Shown: piece by piece, positions 28,632-39,210 of the stretch
Position numbering within the stretch: position 1 is the stretch's first letter
Layout: every line of letters starts with the position of its first letter
Origin: Mycobacterium asiaticum
Lineage (GTDB): Bacteria > Actinomycetota > Actinomycetes > Mycobacteriales > Mycobacteriaceae
NCBI RefSeq assembly: GCF_001673635.1
Contig: NZ_LZMH01000031.1
Coordinates: 124,001-188,000, forward strand
Direction: 5' to 3'
DNA length: 64,000 nt
The notes under the pieces: generated by a model
The model's database searches: none
What the model saw: only the letters and a program-made list of their open reading frames with translations
What the model was told of the DNA's origin: nothing
Program-made: the position numbers and the translations under genes

Positions 28632-31439
28632 CTACCCGCTGTTCCGGAGCGCGCTGGCCAACCCGTTCATGGTCAGCAGGATGCCGCGCTGAACGAATTC
28701 GTTGTCCTCCCCCGAGCGATAGCGGCGCAGCAATTCCACCTGCAGGTGGTTCAGCGGCTCCAGGTAAGGGAACCGGTTGAACACCGAACGCGCCAGCGCA
28801 GCATTGTCGGCGAGTAGGTCTTCCTGGCCGGTGATGCGCTTGTACATAGCGATCGTGCGGCGATGCTCGTCGACGATCTTGTCGAACACCCTGCGCCGCA
28901 GGGCTTCGTCGTCGACCAGTTCGGAATAGCGGGCGGCCAGGCCGAGATCGCTTTTCGCCAGTACCTGCGCCATGTTGGAGAGCACGCTGCGAAAGAACGG
29001 CCAGCGCTCGTAGAGATCGTGCAGCACCGCCAGCCGTTCCTCCTCACCTTCGGGGCCGGCCGCGATCCACTGTTCGAAAGCCGCTCCGGTGCCGTACCAC
29101 CCGGGCAGCATGACCCGCGACTGGCTCCACGCCAGCACCCACGGGATGGCACGCAGGTCCGCGATCGATTCGGTGGGTTTACGTGAGCTCGGCCGGCTGC
29201 CGATGTTGAGGGACCCGATCTCGCTGACCGGGGTGGAGGCCTTGAAGTATTCGACGAATCCCGCTGTGTCGTGGACTAATTCGGCGTATGCCCGGTTGGC
29301 CAGCGTGGCGACTTCGTCGAGCACGGCGTAGGCCGGTTCGGCGGTGTCACCAAGACCTTCGACGTCGAGCAGCGTCGACTCCAGGGTGGCCGCCACCAGG
29401 CTTTCCAGGTTGCGCCGGGCGCTTCGGGGCTCGGCATATTTGGCGGCGATCACCTCACCCTGTTCGGTGAGCCGCAACGAGCCGTTCACCGCGCCGGGCG
29501 GCTGCGCCAGGATGGCCTGATAGCTCGGCCCGCCGCCGCGCCCGACGGTTCCGCCCCGACCGTGGAAGAGCCGCAACCGAATTCCGTTCTTACGTGCCGC
29601 CTCGACCAGTGCCAGCTCGGCGCGGTACACCGCCCAGTTGGCGGCCAGATAACCGCCGTCCTTGTTGGAATCGGAGTAGCCCAGCATCACTTCCTGCTCG
29701 TCGTCGCGGGCGGCGACCATGGCCCGGTACAGCGGCAGTTCCAGCATGGTCTGCAGGATCGCCGCCCCGTTGTGCAGATCGTCGATCGTCTCGAACAGCG
29801 GCGAGATGCCGACCGGGCAGTACGGCTCCTCCCCCGAGGCGTCCAGCAGTCCCGCTTCTTTCAGCAGGATCGCCACCTCCAAAATGTCGGACACCGACTG
29901 GCACATGGAGATGACGTAATTGGGAACCGCTGCGGGACCGTAGGTTTCGACGGCGTGGGTGGCGGCGCTGACGATGTCGAGCTCCTTGCGCGCCAACTCG
30001 GACAGATGCGCGCGGTCCCTGATCAGCGGCCGGCGGGTGCTCAGTTCGGTCACCAGCAGTTCCACCCGCTCGTCTTCCGGCAATGAGGCGTAGTCCGGGT
30101 GCACGCCGGCCCAGGCCAGCAGTTCGGCGACCACCTCCTCGTGCACGTCGGAGTTCTGCCGCAGGTCCAGGCCACTGAGATGAAACCCGAACACGTGCAC
30201 GGCTTCCCGCAACAACGCCAACCGGTCGTCGGCCAGCACGGCACTGCCGTGAGTGCGCAAGGACGCGTCGATGGTGTCGAGGTCGGCCCGCAGTTCCTCG
30301 GGCGTGTCATACGCCGGCAGACCTAGATCGAGAAGGTGCTGCGGCTGTTCGTCCAGGATCGCGGTGGCGGTGGCGCTCAGCCGGGACCGGATCACCCGTA
30401 ACGCTCGGCGGTACGGCTCGTCGGCGCGTGCCTTGTCCTGGCAGCCCTCGGCCAGCTCGCCGAGTTCGGATGTCACGTCGAGCAGCCGTGACGACATCGA
30501 CAGCTCCTGCTCGAGGTGGTCGAGCTCGGTCAGGTAGTGGGACAGCGCGGTGAAGGCGGCGCTGCCGGTAGCAAGCCGGACCACCTCGGCGGTGACGTTC
30601 GGGTTGCCGTCGCGGTCGCCGCCGATCCATGAGCCCGGGCGCAGCACCGGTCCAGACAGCAGGTTCGCGTCGGGCCAGCGCTTCTGCAAGGCCTCCCTTA
30701 CCTCGGCGTTGACCCGCGGAATGACTTCGAAGAACGAGGCCGGGTAATACCGCAGTCCGACGGCGATCTCGTCGCTGATCTGCAGCCGGGACAATCGGAT
30801 GATCGCGGTCTGCCACAGCGTGAGGATCTGGCGGCGCAACTCCAGTTCGATGCTGCGGCCACTGTCGGTCTCGGTGTGACCTTCGGCGTGCAACCGCATC
30901 AGCTCGGTGATGCGGTGCTGGGTGACGAAGACGGTGCGCCGCCGGGTTTCGGTCGGATGGGCAGTGATCACCGGCGCCACCAGCGCGCCCTTGAGAGCCT
31001 CGGCGACCGTCGCCGAATCGAGTTCCGCCTCATCCAATTTGAGGTAGGTGGCGGCCAGGCTGCTGTCCTGCGGGGGTTCCCCGGCGGCGACGTGGATGCT
31101 GCGGCGGCGCTCCCGATGGATGTCCTCGGCCACGTTGGCCAACAGTGCGAACTGGGTGAAGGCGCGGATGACGGGAAGGGCCTGGTGGATGTCGATGCCG
31201 TCGAACATGCGCGACACCTCGGCGCGGTCGATCTCCGAGCGTCGTACCCGGAAGGACTCGACGCGGGCGCGCTCGACGAGGTCGAACACCTCTTCGCCGT
31301 TCTGCTCGCGCACCGTGTCACCGAGGATGGCGCCCAGCAGCCGGATGTCGGCGCGCATGGGCTCGGTCGCCTCGCGTCCCAACGCCGTTCGGTGCACGTC
31401 GCCGATGGGGTCCAGCGCGGTGTCAGAAACCTCGACCAT
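28632..31439 (-). CDS. ppc: Phosphoenolpyruvate carboxylase
   Basis: A 935-residue PEP carboxylase, which fixes bicarbonate onto PEP to make oxaloacetate. Conserved sites are [19 protein letters not shown] with the catalytic His, [54 protein letters not shown] and GSRPSSRK. The C-terminus is RNSG where many enzymes end QNTG. The gene is found in M. leprae and many mycobacteria; to my knowledge M. tuberculosis lacks it at this site and depends on other anaplerotic enzymes. It stands alone between bisC and a small membrane protein, all on the minus strand. Confidence 0.96.
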   Translation of the reverse strand: MVEVSDTALDPIGDVHRTALGREATEPMRADIRLLGAILGDTVREQNGEEVFDLVERARVESFRVRRSEIDRAEVSRMFDGIDIHQALPVIRAFTQFALLANVAEDIHRERRRSIHVAAGEPPQDSSLAATYLKLDEAELDSATVAEALKGALVAPVITAHPTETRRRTVFVTQHRITELMRLHAEGHTETDSGRSIELELRRQILTLWQTAIIRLSRLQISDEIAVGLRYYPASFFEVIPRVNAEVREALQKRWPDANLLSGPVLRPGSWIGGDRDGNPNVTAEVVRLATGSAAFTALSHYLTELDHLEQELSMSSRLLDVTSELGELAEGCQDKARADEPYRRALRVIRSRLSATATAILDEQPQHLLDLGLPAYDTPEELRADLDTIDASLRTHGSAVLADDRLALLREAVHVFGFHLSGLDLRQNSDVHEEVVAELLAWAGVHPDYASLPEDERVELLVTELSTRRPLIRDRAHLSELARKELDIVSAATHAVETYGPAAVPNYVISMCQSVSDILEVAILLKEAGLLDASGEEPYCPVGISPLFETIDDLHNGAAILQTMLELPLYRAMVAARDDEQEVMLGYSDSNKDGGYLAANWAVYRAELALVEAARKNGIRLRLFHGRGGTVGRGGGPSYQAILAQPPGAVNGSLRLTEQGEVIAAKYAEPRSARRNLESLVAATLESTLLDVEGLGDTAEPAYAVLDEVATLANRAYAELVHDTAGFVEYFKASTPVSEIGSLNIGSRPSSRKPTESIADLRAIPWVLAWSQSRVMLPGWYGTGAAFEQWIAAGPEGEEERLAVLHDLYERWPFFRSVLSNMAQVLAKSDLGLAARYSELVDDEALRRRVFDKIVDEHRRTIAMYKRITGQEDLLADNAALARSVFNRFPYLEPLNHLQVELLRRYRSGEDNEFVQRGILLTMNGLASALRNSG

Positions 31440-31472
31440 ATGTCCCAGTATTGAGGGGAACCGCCGAGTCGG

Positions 31473-31859
31473 CTATTTGGCGGCGACCGATGCGATGACG
31501 AACACGATGAATATCAGGGCGGGAATCCCCAGCAGCAGGCCGGCAACCAGCCCGAAAACCACCTTGCTGGCCTGGTCGATACCTGCCGTCGGCGGACCGA
31601 GCAAACCCGGACCGCCGAACGAGCGCATCCGGTATTCGAGTTCGACCCACTGCCCTGGCGCGACATCGACCATCAGGTCGGCCCGCCCGAACTGTCTTCG
31701 ATAGAGCCCGTCCTGGCAGTAGGCGTGCAGATGGTGACGACCCGGAGACGCCGGCCGTGAGCGGGTCGGCCATAGGGCCAGCCTGGCTGGGCATTGTTCA
31801 TGGGCGCGCCCCGATCGACGGCGAATTTGCAGCTCACCGTATCCCTGGTGCAGCCTCAC
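31473..31859 (-). CDS. Hypothetical protein with C-terminal membrane helix
   Basis: A 128-residue protein read from GTG 31859. The first 95 residues have an alternating pattern (VRLHQGYGELQIRRR, PGRHHLHAYCQDGLYRRQFG, DVAPGQWVELEYRMRSF) that suggests a small beta domain. The last 30 residues are one long hydrophobic helix (KVVFGLVAGLLLGIPALIF) ending VAAK. This would be a tail-anchored protein with the beta domain in the cytosol. Function unknown. It lies 33 bases upstream of ppc on the same strand and is divergent from secG. Confidence 0.65.
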   Translation of the reverse strand: MRLHQGYGELQIRRRSGRAHEQCPARLALWPTRSRPASPGRHHLHAYCQDGLYRRQFGRADLMVDVAPGQWVELEYRMRSFGGPGLLGPPTAGIDQASKVVFGLVAGLLLGIPALIFIVFVIASVAAK

Positions 31860-31927
31860 CTGGGCTGATCCCGTTCTATTGCTGCGTCCGTCGCGGGCGG
31901 TCCGGCGGCGTTGGGTAGTCTGCCCGT

Positions 31928-32161
31928 ATGGAATTGGCCCTGCAGATCACCCTTGTGGTCACCAGCGTGTTGGTGGTGTTGCTGGTGTTGCTGCACCGCG
32001 CCAAGGGTGGCGGCCTGTCGACGCTGTTCGGTGGCGGTGTGCAGTCCAGCCTGTCCGGCTCGACGGTGGTGGAAAAGAACCTCGACCGGCTGACGCTGTT
32101 CATCACCGGAATCTGGCTGGTTTCGGTGATCGGCATGGCGTTGCTGATCAAGTACCGCTGA
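31928..32161 (+). CDS. secG: Protein translocase subunit SecG
   Basis: A 77-residue SecG with two membrane helices (LALQITLVVTSVLVVLLVLL and TLFITGIWLVSVIGMALL) flanking the conserved loop KGGGLSTLFGGGVQSS. It assists SecYE in protein export. It starts at ATG 31928 and has the normal length. In M. tuberculosis secG (Rv1440) follows tpiA closely; here two other genes lie between. Confidence 0.94.
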   Translation: MELALQITLVVTSVLVVLLVLLHRAKGGGLSTLFGGGVQSSLSGSTVVEKNLDRLTLFITGIWLVSVIGMALLIKYR

Positions 32162-32168
32162 GCGGCCG

Positions 32169-33914
32169 TCAGAATCTGAACAACTCCGGCGCTACCGGCC
32201 TGCCGAAGTGCCAGCCCTGCGCGGAGTCGCAGCCGAGGGCCCGCAACCGGGCCGCCTGGCTGGGGGTCTCGACCTGTTCGGCGGTGACGGTGAGCCCTAG
32301 CGTGTGAGCCAGGTCGATCATGGCTCTGGTGATCTGTTCGTCAGCCAGCCGACCGTGAATGTTGCCGCCGAGGTTGTTGATGAACTCCCCGGCCAGCTTG
32401 ACCACATCGACCGGCAGATCACGCAGGTAGGCCAGGCTGGAGAAGCCGGTGCCGAAATCGTCGATGGCGATCGACACGCCCATGGCCGACAGCTGCTGCA
32501 TCCTGCGTACTGAGGTCTCGTCCTTGCCCAGGACCGCGTTTTCGGTGAGCTCCAGTTGCAACGCATGCGGCGGCAGTCCGTTGTGGTGCAGGGCGTTCTT
32601 GACCACCGAGAGAAAGCTCGGATCACACACATTTCGGACGGCGACATTGACGCTGACGAACAGCGGCGAGTCGACCGCCTGACTGGCTCGCCAGCCCTGC
32701 ACGTGGCGACATGCTTGCTCCACCACGAACGTCGTGAGCGGCACGATCATGCCGTTGCGCTCAGCGAGATTGATGAATCGGTCTGGCAGCAGTGTCCCCA
32801 GCGTCGGGTGCTCCCACCGCACCAAGGCTTCGGCTCCGATGACGGCGTTGTCGGAGAGCCGCACGATCGGCTGGTAGACGAGGCGGAACTCACCGCGATC
32901 GAGGGCTTTGTGCATCGGGGTGTTCTCGTGGTGGCGATCGTGGATCACCCACCGGTTGCCGCCGGCCTGCTTGGCACGCGCGAGCGTGACGTCGGCGCCC
33001 TTCATCAGGTCGACTTCGGAGATGATGGCGACCTCCTGTTCCATCACTCCCACGCTGGCGGACACGGTGATCGGGTTGCCGTCGACGTCGAAGGGCGACT
33101 CGAGAACACGCAGCACCGAGTCGGCGAGCTCGGTGACCTCGTCCGTGCTGGCCGGCTCCGGCAGCAGGAAGACGAATTCGTCCCCACCGAGGCGCGCGAC
33201 GAATTGTTCGGGCCGCTGCAGGCACAACGACAGCCGCTCAGCGACCTCGACGAGTAGCTTGTCACCGATGTCGTGGCCGAGCGTGTCGTTGACGTCCTTG
33301 AAACCGTCGAGGTCGACGTAGCAGATGCCCACCCGGGACTGCGGGTCTTCGAACGCCGTGCTGAGGCGGTCGAAGAACTGGCTGCGATTGGGCAATCCGG
33401 TCAGCGGATCGTGTGAAGCCTGATGACGCAACTGTTGTTCGAGCTCGCGCCGGTCGGTGACATCTCCGAACACGGCCAGCGTGTAGATGGGTACGCCGTT
33501 GGCGTCGCGGATCAGGGAAACGTTGACGGTGTTCCAGATGGTGTGCCCGTCGCGATGCAGGTGCGGCTTTTCCAGGCTTACCATCTCGACGTCGCCCCGC
33601 ATCAAGGCCGCGTACTGATCCCACACTTCCATCGTGTCGTCCGGATGGGTGAGATCGGTGACCTGAAACGTCCGGATGAATTCTTCGGTCTCGTAGCCGA
33701 ACATGTTCGCGAACGCGTCGTTGACCACCAAAATCTTGCCCATGATGTCGGAAATGCCCACCCCGACGCCCGACTGTGCGAATACCGCACGCAGGAGCGC
33801 TGCGTCCCGGCCGCTCGCACCGCCGGCGAAAATCGATTCGAGAGCGCCATTGGCTGCCCTCATGTTGGTTGTCTCCCCCGTGAGCACGCCGCCCACGTCG
33901 TCTTGACCGTCCAT
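32169..33914 (-). CDS. PAS-GGDEF-EAL cyclic-di-GMP turnover protein
   Basis: A 581-residue cytosolic signalling protein when read from ATG 33914, preceded by GGAGGA; ATG 33932 would add six residues. Domains in order: PAS at about 40-155 (NDAFANMFGYETEEFI, DLTHPDD), GGDEF at about 162-330, and EAL at about 335-581. The diguanylate cyclase motif ARLGGDEF is intact, while the upstream inhibitory-site RxxD reads RPEQ. The phosphodiesterase half keeps E of EAL (GAEALVRW), VNVA, ELTEN, DDFGTGFSSL, the K of VVKLAGEF and AEQVE, so both activities look possible. There are no membrane segments. It diverges from the two-domain heme-oxygenase-like gene. M. tuberculosis has Rv1354c/Rv1357c elsewhere but nothing like this at this site. 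Confidence 0.92.
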   Translation of the reverse strand: MDGQDDVGGVLTGETTNMRAANGALESIFAGGASGRDAALLRAVFAQSGVGVGISDIMGKILVVNDAFANMFGYETEEFIRTFQVTDLTHPDDTMEVWDQYAALMRGDVEMVSLEKPHLHRDGHTIWNTVNVSLIRDANGVPIYTLAVFGDVTDRRELEQQLRHQASHDPLTGLPNRSQFFDRLSTAFEDPQSRVGICYVDLDGFKDVNDTLGHDIGDKLLVEVAERLSLCLQRPEQFVARLGGDEFVFLLPEPASTDEVTELADSVLRVLESPFDVDGNPITVSASVGVMEQEVAIISEVDLMKGADVTLARAKQAGGNRWVIHDRHHENTPMHKALDRGEFRLVYQPIVRLSDNAVIGAEALVRWEHPTLGTLLPDRFINLAERNGMIVPLTTFVVEQACRHVQGWRASQAVDSPLFVSVNVAVRNVCDPSFLSVVKNALHHNGLPPHALQLELTENAVLGKDETSVRRMQQLSAMGVSIAIDDFGTGFSSLAYLRDLPVDVVKLAGEFINNLGGNIHGRLADEQITRAMIDLAHTLGLTVTAEQVETPSQAARLRALGCDSAQGWHFGRPVAPELFRF

Positions 33915-34110
33915 CTCGTTGAGTTCCTCCATCCCCGAGACGACTCATCCACCTTGCAGACCGGTCACCGACACGCGGTCAACACCCGTTAGCAGTAACA
34001 CACATTTTTCCAACCCGATACCAAACCAGCACCAGCGATGAGATGAACTCACCCCGGGATCCGACATGTGGCGGGTGGTGAGGCAACTAAACGATTGTAC
34101 TCAACGGGCG

Positions 34111-34116
34111 TATAAT
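34111..34116 (+). promoter_or_regulatory. Consensus -10 TATAAT before the two-domain heme-oxygenase-like gene
   Basis: A perfect TATAAT, rare in this GC-rich window, lies in the AT-richer region between the two divergent genes. A TTGTAC at 34095 is too close (10-base spacer) to be its -35. Transcription would start near 34122-34124, leaving about 15 bases that hold GAAAGG (34129-34134) before the TTG at 34139. Confidence 0.5.
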
Positions 34117-34138
34117 TAGCACAACTTCGAAAGGCCGG

Positions 34139-35704
34139 TTGACGTTAGCGACTCAGCTGCAGCGGTCGAGTCCAGCAAAGAAAGACCTCGCGATGAAACA
34201 TGTGATGGAACTGCGCGATGCGGGCCAGGAGGCAGCGCGTAGACATGCGTTTTTCAAGTGGCTTTCTAGCGACCAGGTCCCCGCAAGGGACCGCTTGGCC
34301 ATCGGGCCGGCCGGCGCGTTCTTCATAATGCAGTTCCGGGACATGAACCGCTGGGTGCTGCGCTTCCCGGAGCCGCGAGACGAATACGAATGGCTGATCA
34401 ACCTCGGCACTCTCGAAGACGAGAAGCATTCGAGGATGTTTCTGGAAGATTGGCGCAAGCTCGACCTGGATTCCCGGCTGGGTTGGCGTACCAGCGACAT
34501 GCTCTGGTGGTTGTTCCTCTCACCGGATCAGGAAACGTTCCGCCGCAGTGGAATTGAGTTCATCAGGCTGGCTGTCGACGACGGTGACGATGCGCTGATC
34601 CGGTTCGGCCACTCGGAAGCCGGCGAAGCGACCGGACATGTGATGCTCAGCAACACCGCCCGCGTCGCGGCCGAGCTGTCACGCCAGACCGGTCTGGAAT
34701 ACCGCTATTTCGGCCCGTACCACCTGGACCTGGAATCCGGGCACGTCGCCAACACCGAAGGGTTGTTCGAGGCGGTCGTGCTCGATCCCGAGCGCCGCGA
34801 ACGCGCCGGCGACGCGTGTCGGCGCATGTTCGGCATTTTCGACGACATATTCACCGGATTCCACGACTACGCCACAACGTACCTGGAACCGGGAGTCGTC
34901 CCCCACAAACCAGAGGTGGTCTCGCTGGCCCGCGATGACTGGACGGCGCCCTCGCTCGTGGTCAAACCGCGTGATGACCATGACGCCGAGCTGGTTCGTC
35001 ACATCGAGCAGCACAAAGCGCGTCTGCGCGCGCATCCGTTCTACGACTGGCTGCGCAGCGACGAGCACGGCCCGGCCGACAGGCTTCGTCTCTTCATCCC
35101 GATGTGGGTGATGGACATCCTCGGGTACCGCGACCTGACCAAGTACGCCATGACCTATGCGCACCCCGGTAGCGCGGAGGAACAGGCTGTCAACGCGTGG
35201 GCGTCGCGCTTGTCCCAGCACAGCAAGCTGTTCCTGTCCGACTGGGAAGCACTGGGACTAGATCAGGTGCTGGGCCACACGGCCAGTGACGCTCTCGAGT
35301 GGCTGTTTCTGGATGCCGATATGGATCTGCATCGGCAGAACATGGTCGAGTTCGCCAAAATTGCGTTGCGCCAACGGGATCCGGTGTTGCGCTGGTGGAT
35401 GCTGGTAGCCCTTGAGTCGACGGGTGAAGAGTTCTTCGCGCAGACACAACCGCTGGCGCTTGCGGCGGAAGCGGAAACCGGTGGCCGGCTGGATTACCTT
35501 TGCGGGAGGCATGATCCGCCCAGCCTCACCGGTGATGCGGGCGGCTCGATCGAGATCAGCGCCCCAGCGTCGCTGACCGCCGAGCAATTGGAGCTGGCGA
35601 AGCATATCGCCGACCATGTGTTCGCCTCGATGGACCGCCAGTTGTGGCGGTCCTATGCCGTGGCGCGTGCCGGGAAGTATGCGGCACTGGCCAGTCACAC
35701 GTAG
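34139..35704 (+). CDS. Uncharacterised protein of two tandem heme-oxygenase-like domains
   Basis: A 521-residue soluble protein from TTG 34139. It is an internal duplication: HAFFKWLSSDQVPARDRL (from H36) aligns with HPFYDWLRSDEHGPADRL (from H299), and HSRMFLEDWRKLDLDSRLG (from H97) with HSKLFLSDWEALGLDQVLG (from H361), each followed by a W-x-x-SD..L-WLFL stretch. Copy 1 has E163, then H195-x3-E199-x2-H202. The E-to-H distance of 32 and the HxxxExxH pattern match heme-oxygenase-like diiron proteins such as CADD (E142, H174, D178, H181, from memory). Copy 2 keeps H361, E427 and H458 but has no ExxH after it. So one half may bind metals and the other may be degenerate. I do not recognise a named family; the fold is inferred. 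Confidence 0.85.
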   Translation: MTLATQLQRSSPAKKDLAMKHVMELRDAGQEAARRHAFFKWLSSDQVPARDRLAIGPAGAFFIMQFRDMNRWVLRFPEPRDEYEWLINLGTLEDEKHSRMFLEDWRKLDLDSRLGWRTSDMLWWLFLSPDQETFRRSGIEFIRLAVDDGDDALIRFGHSEAGEATGHVMLSNTARVAAELSRQTGLEYRYFGPYHLDLESGHVANTEGLFEAVVLDPERRERAGDACRRMFGIFDDIFTGFHDYATTYLEPGVVPHKPEVVSLARDDWTAPSLVVKPRDDHDAELVRHIEQHKARLRAHPFYDWLRSDEHGPADRLRLFIPMWVMDILGYRDLTKYAMTYAHPGSAEEQAVNAWASRLSQHSKLFLSDWEALGLDQVLGHTASDALEWLFLDADMDLHRQNMVEFAKIALRQRDPVLRWWMLVALESTGEEFFAQTQPLALAAEAETGGRLDYLCGRHDPPSLTGDAGGSIEISAPASLTAEQLELAKHIADHVFASMDRQLWRSYAVARAGKYAALASHT

Positions 35705-35715
35705 GCCGGGGCCTG

Positions 35716-36501
35716 TTACGGCAGCGGTCCTCCGGCGGCGATGGCCGCCAGCGTCGCGAACTGCTCGCCGTCCAGTGACGCGCCGCCGACCAGTCCACCG
35801 TCGATGTCCTGCTGTGCGACAAGATCGCCGACATTCTTGGCGTTGACCGAGCCGCCGTAGAGCACCCGCACCGTCTCGGCGATCTGCGGGGAGGCCAGCG
35901 AGGCGAGCTCGGCACGGATCGCGGCGCACACCTCCTGGGCGTCGGCGGAACTGGCCACCCGCCCGGTGCCGATCGCCCAGACCGGCTCGTAAGCGATGAC
36001 GACCCGACTGATCTGCTCGGCGGACAGGCCGGCCAGCGATCCGCGCAGTTGTTCCACGTTGTGCGACACGTGGTTTCCCGCCTCGCGGACATCGAGATGC
36101 TCGCCGATGCAGACGATCGGGATGAGCTCGTGCTTGAGGGCGGCCGCGGCCTTTGCGGCCACCAGCGCGTCGTCCTCGTTGTGGTAGGTGCGCCGCTCGG
36201 AGTGCCCGACGACGACGAAACTGCAACCCAGCTTCGCCAGGAAGGCCCCGCTGATGTCACCCGTGTAAGCGCCGGAGTCGTGCTGCGACAAGTCCTGAGC
36301 GCCGTAGGTGAGGCGCAGTTTGTCGCCGTCGACCAAGGTCTGCACGCTGCGCAGGTCGGTGAACGGCGGGATCACCGTGACATCGACCTTGTCGAAGTAC
36401 TTGTCCGGCAGGGCGAATGCGATCTTCTGCACCAGCGCGATCGCCTCGAAGTGGTTCAGGTTCATCTTCCAGTTGCCGGCGATCAGCGGCTTGCGGCTCA
36501 C
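35716..36501 (-). CDS. tpiA: Triosephosphate isomerase
   Basis: A 261-residue TIM-barrel enzyme interconverting dihydroxyacetone phosphate and glyceraldehyde 3-phosphate. It has the N-terminal [18 protein letters not shown] with the catalytic Lys, [15 protein letters not shown] with the catalytic His, [17 protein letters not shown] with the catalytic Glu, and [11 protein letters not shown] for phosphate binding. It starts at GTG 36501 with GGGGAGAAG upstream. It is the last gene of gap-pgk-tpiA, 14 bases after pgk. Confidence 0.97.
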   Translation of the reverse strand: MSRKPLIAGNWKMNLNHFEAIALVQKIAFALPDKYFDKVDVTVIPPFTDLRSVQTLVDGDKLRLTYGAQDLSQHDSGAYTGDISGAFLAKLGCSFVVVGHSERRTYHNEDDALVAAKAAAALKHELIPIVCIGEHLDVREAGNHVSHNVEQLRGSLAGLSAEQISRVVIAYEPVWAIGTGRVASSADAQEVCAAIRAELASLASPQIAETVRVLYGGSVNAKNVGDLVAQQDIDGGLVGGASLDGEQFATLAAIAAGGPLP

Positions 36502-36515
36502 GAGGCTTCTCCCCT

Positions 36516-37760
36516 TCAGTTCTGCTCGGGCTGCTCGCTGCCGAGCACCTCGATGCCCGGAAGCGATTTGCCCTCAAGGTATTCCAGTGACGCGCCGCCA
36601 CCGGTGGAGATGTGCGAGAAGGCGTCCTCGGGGATCTTCAGGGCGCGGACCGCGGCGGCGGAGTCCCCACCGCCGACCACGCTGAACGCGCCCTTGCCGG
36701 TCGCGGCGACGATCGCCTCGGCCACCCCTTTGGTGCCCTCGGCGTACGTCGGGAACTCGAAGACACCCATCGGACCGTTCCAGAACACGGTTCTGGCGTT
36801 GGACAGCAAGTTGGTGAACCTCTTGACCGAACCAGGTCCGATGTCCAAACCCATCAGTCCGTCCGGGATCTCGTCGGCGGCGACGGTCTGCGGCGGCGAA
36901 TCGGCGTCGAACTTCTCGGTGACCACGATGTCGACCGGCAGTCGCAGCACATCGTGATAGGTCTCCAGCAGGTCGCGACAGGTCTGCACCATGTCCTCTT
37001 CGAGCAGCGACTTGCCGACGGAATAACCCTGCGCGGCAAGGAAGGTGAAGCACATGCCACCGCCGATGACGATGCTGTCGGCCTTGGTGGCGAGTGACTC
37101 GATCACCCCGAGCTTGTCGGACACCTTCGATCCACCGAGGACCACGGCGTAGGGACGGTCGGTGGAGCTGGTCAACTGCTCAAGGACCTCGATCTCGTCG
37201 GCGACGAGCGTGCCGGCGTAGTGCGGCAGCAGCGTCGCGACGTCGTAGACCGAGGCCTGCTTACGATGCACCACCCCGAACCCATCGGAGACGAAAGCGC
37301 CTCCCGGACTGACCAATTCGGCGAGCTGCCGGGCCAGGGCGAGGCGCTCGCCGTCGTCCTTGCTGGTCTCGCGCTGGTCGAAACGGATGTTCTCCAGCAA
37401 CAGGATGTCACCGTCGGTCAAACCCTCGGCCCGGGCCAGCGCGTCGGTGCCGACCACTCCGGACTGGTTGGAACCGGCCAACTGCACGTGCCGGCCGAGT
37501 TGCTCGCCGAGTGCGGCGGCGACCGGGGCCAATGAGTATTTCGGGTCCGGGCCGTCCTTGGGCCGGCCGAGGTGCGCGGTGACGACGACCTTGGCGCCGG
37601 CGTCGAGCAGCGCCTTCAGCGTCGGCACCGACGCCGTGATCCGGCCCGGGTCGGTGATGTTGCCGTCATCGTCGAGCGGAACGTTGAGATCGGAGCGCAC
37701 CAGCACGCCGCGTCCGGAAACGCCTTCGGCAAGAAGGTCTTTCAGAGTCGGGACGCCCAC
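36516..37760 (-). CDS. pgk: Phosphoglycerate kinase
   Basis: A 414-residue glycolytic kinase making ATP from 1,3-bisphosphoglycerate. Motifs are [71 protein letters not shown] and [13 protein letters not shown]. It starts with GTG 37760, two bases after the gap stop codon, so translation is probably coupled. Confidence 0.97.
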   Translation of the reverse strand: MGVPTLKDLLAEGVSGRGVLVRSDLNVPLDDDGNITDPGRITASVPTLKALLDAGAKVVVTAHLGRPKDGPDPKYSLAPVAAALGEQLGRHVQLAGSNQSGVVGTDALARAEGLTDGDILLLENIRFDQRETSKDDGERLALARQLAELVSPGGAFVSDGFGVVHRKQASVYDVATLLPHYAGTLVADEIEVLEQLTSSTDRPYAVVLGGSKVSDKLGVIESLATKADSIVIGGGMCFTFLAAQGYSVGKSLLEEDMVQTCRDLLETYHDVLRLPVDIVVTEKFDADSPPQTVAADEIPDGLMGLDIGPGSVKRFTNLLSNARTVFWNGPMGVFEFPTYAEGTKGVAEAIVAATGKGAFSVVGGGDSAAAVRALKIPEDAFSHISTGGGASLEYLEGKSLPGIEVLGSEQPEQN

Positions 37761-37762
37761 GG

Positions 37763-39210
<1,448 letters not shown>

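Noticed and set aside
34095-34116. A full -35/-10 promoter TTGTAC/TATAAT
   Set aside because: The spacer is only ten bases, so the two boxes cannot form one sigma-A-type promoter; only the -10 was kept.
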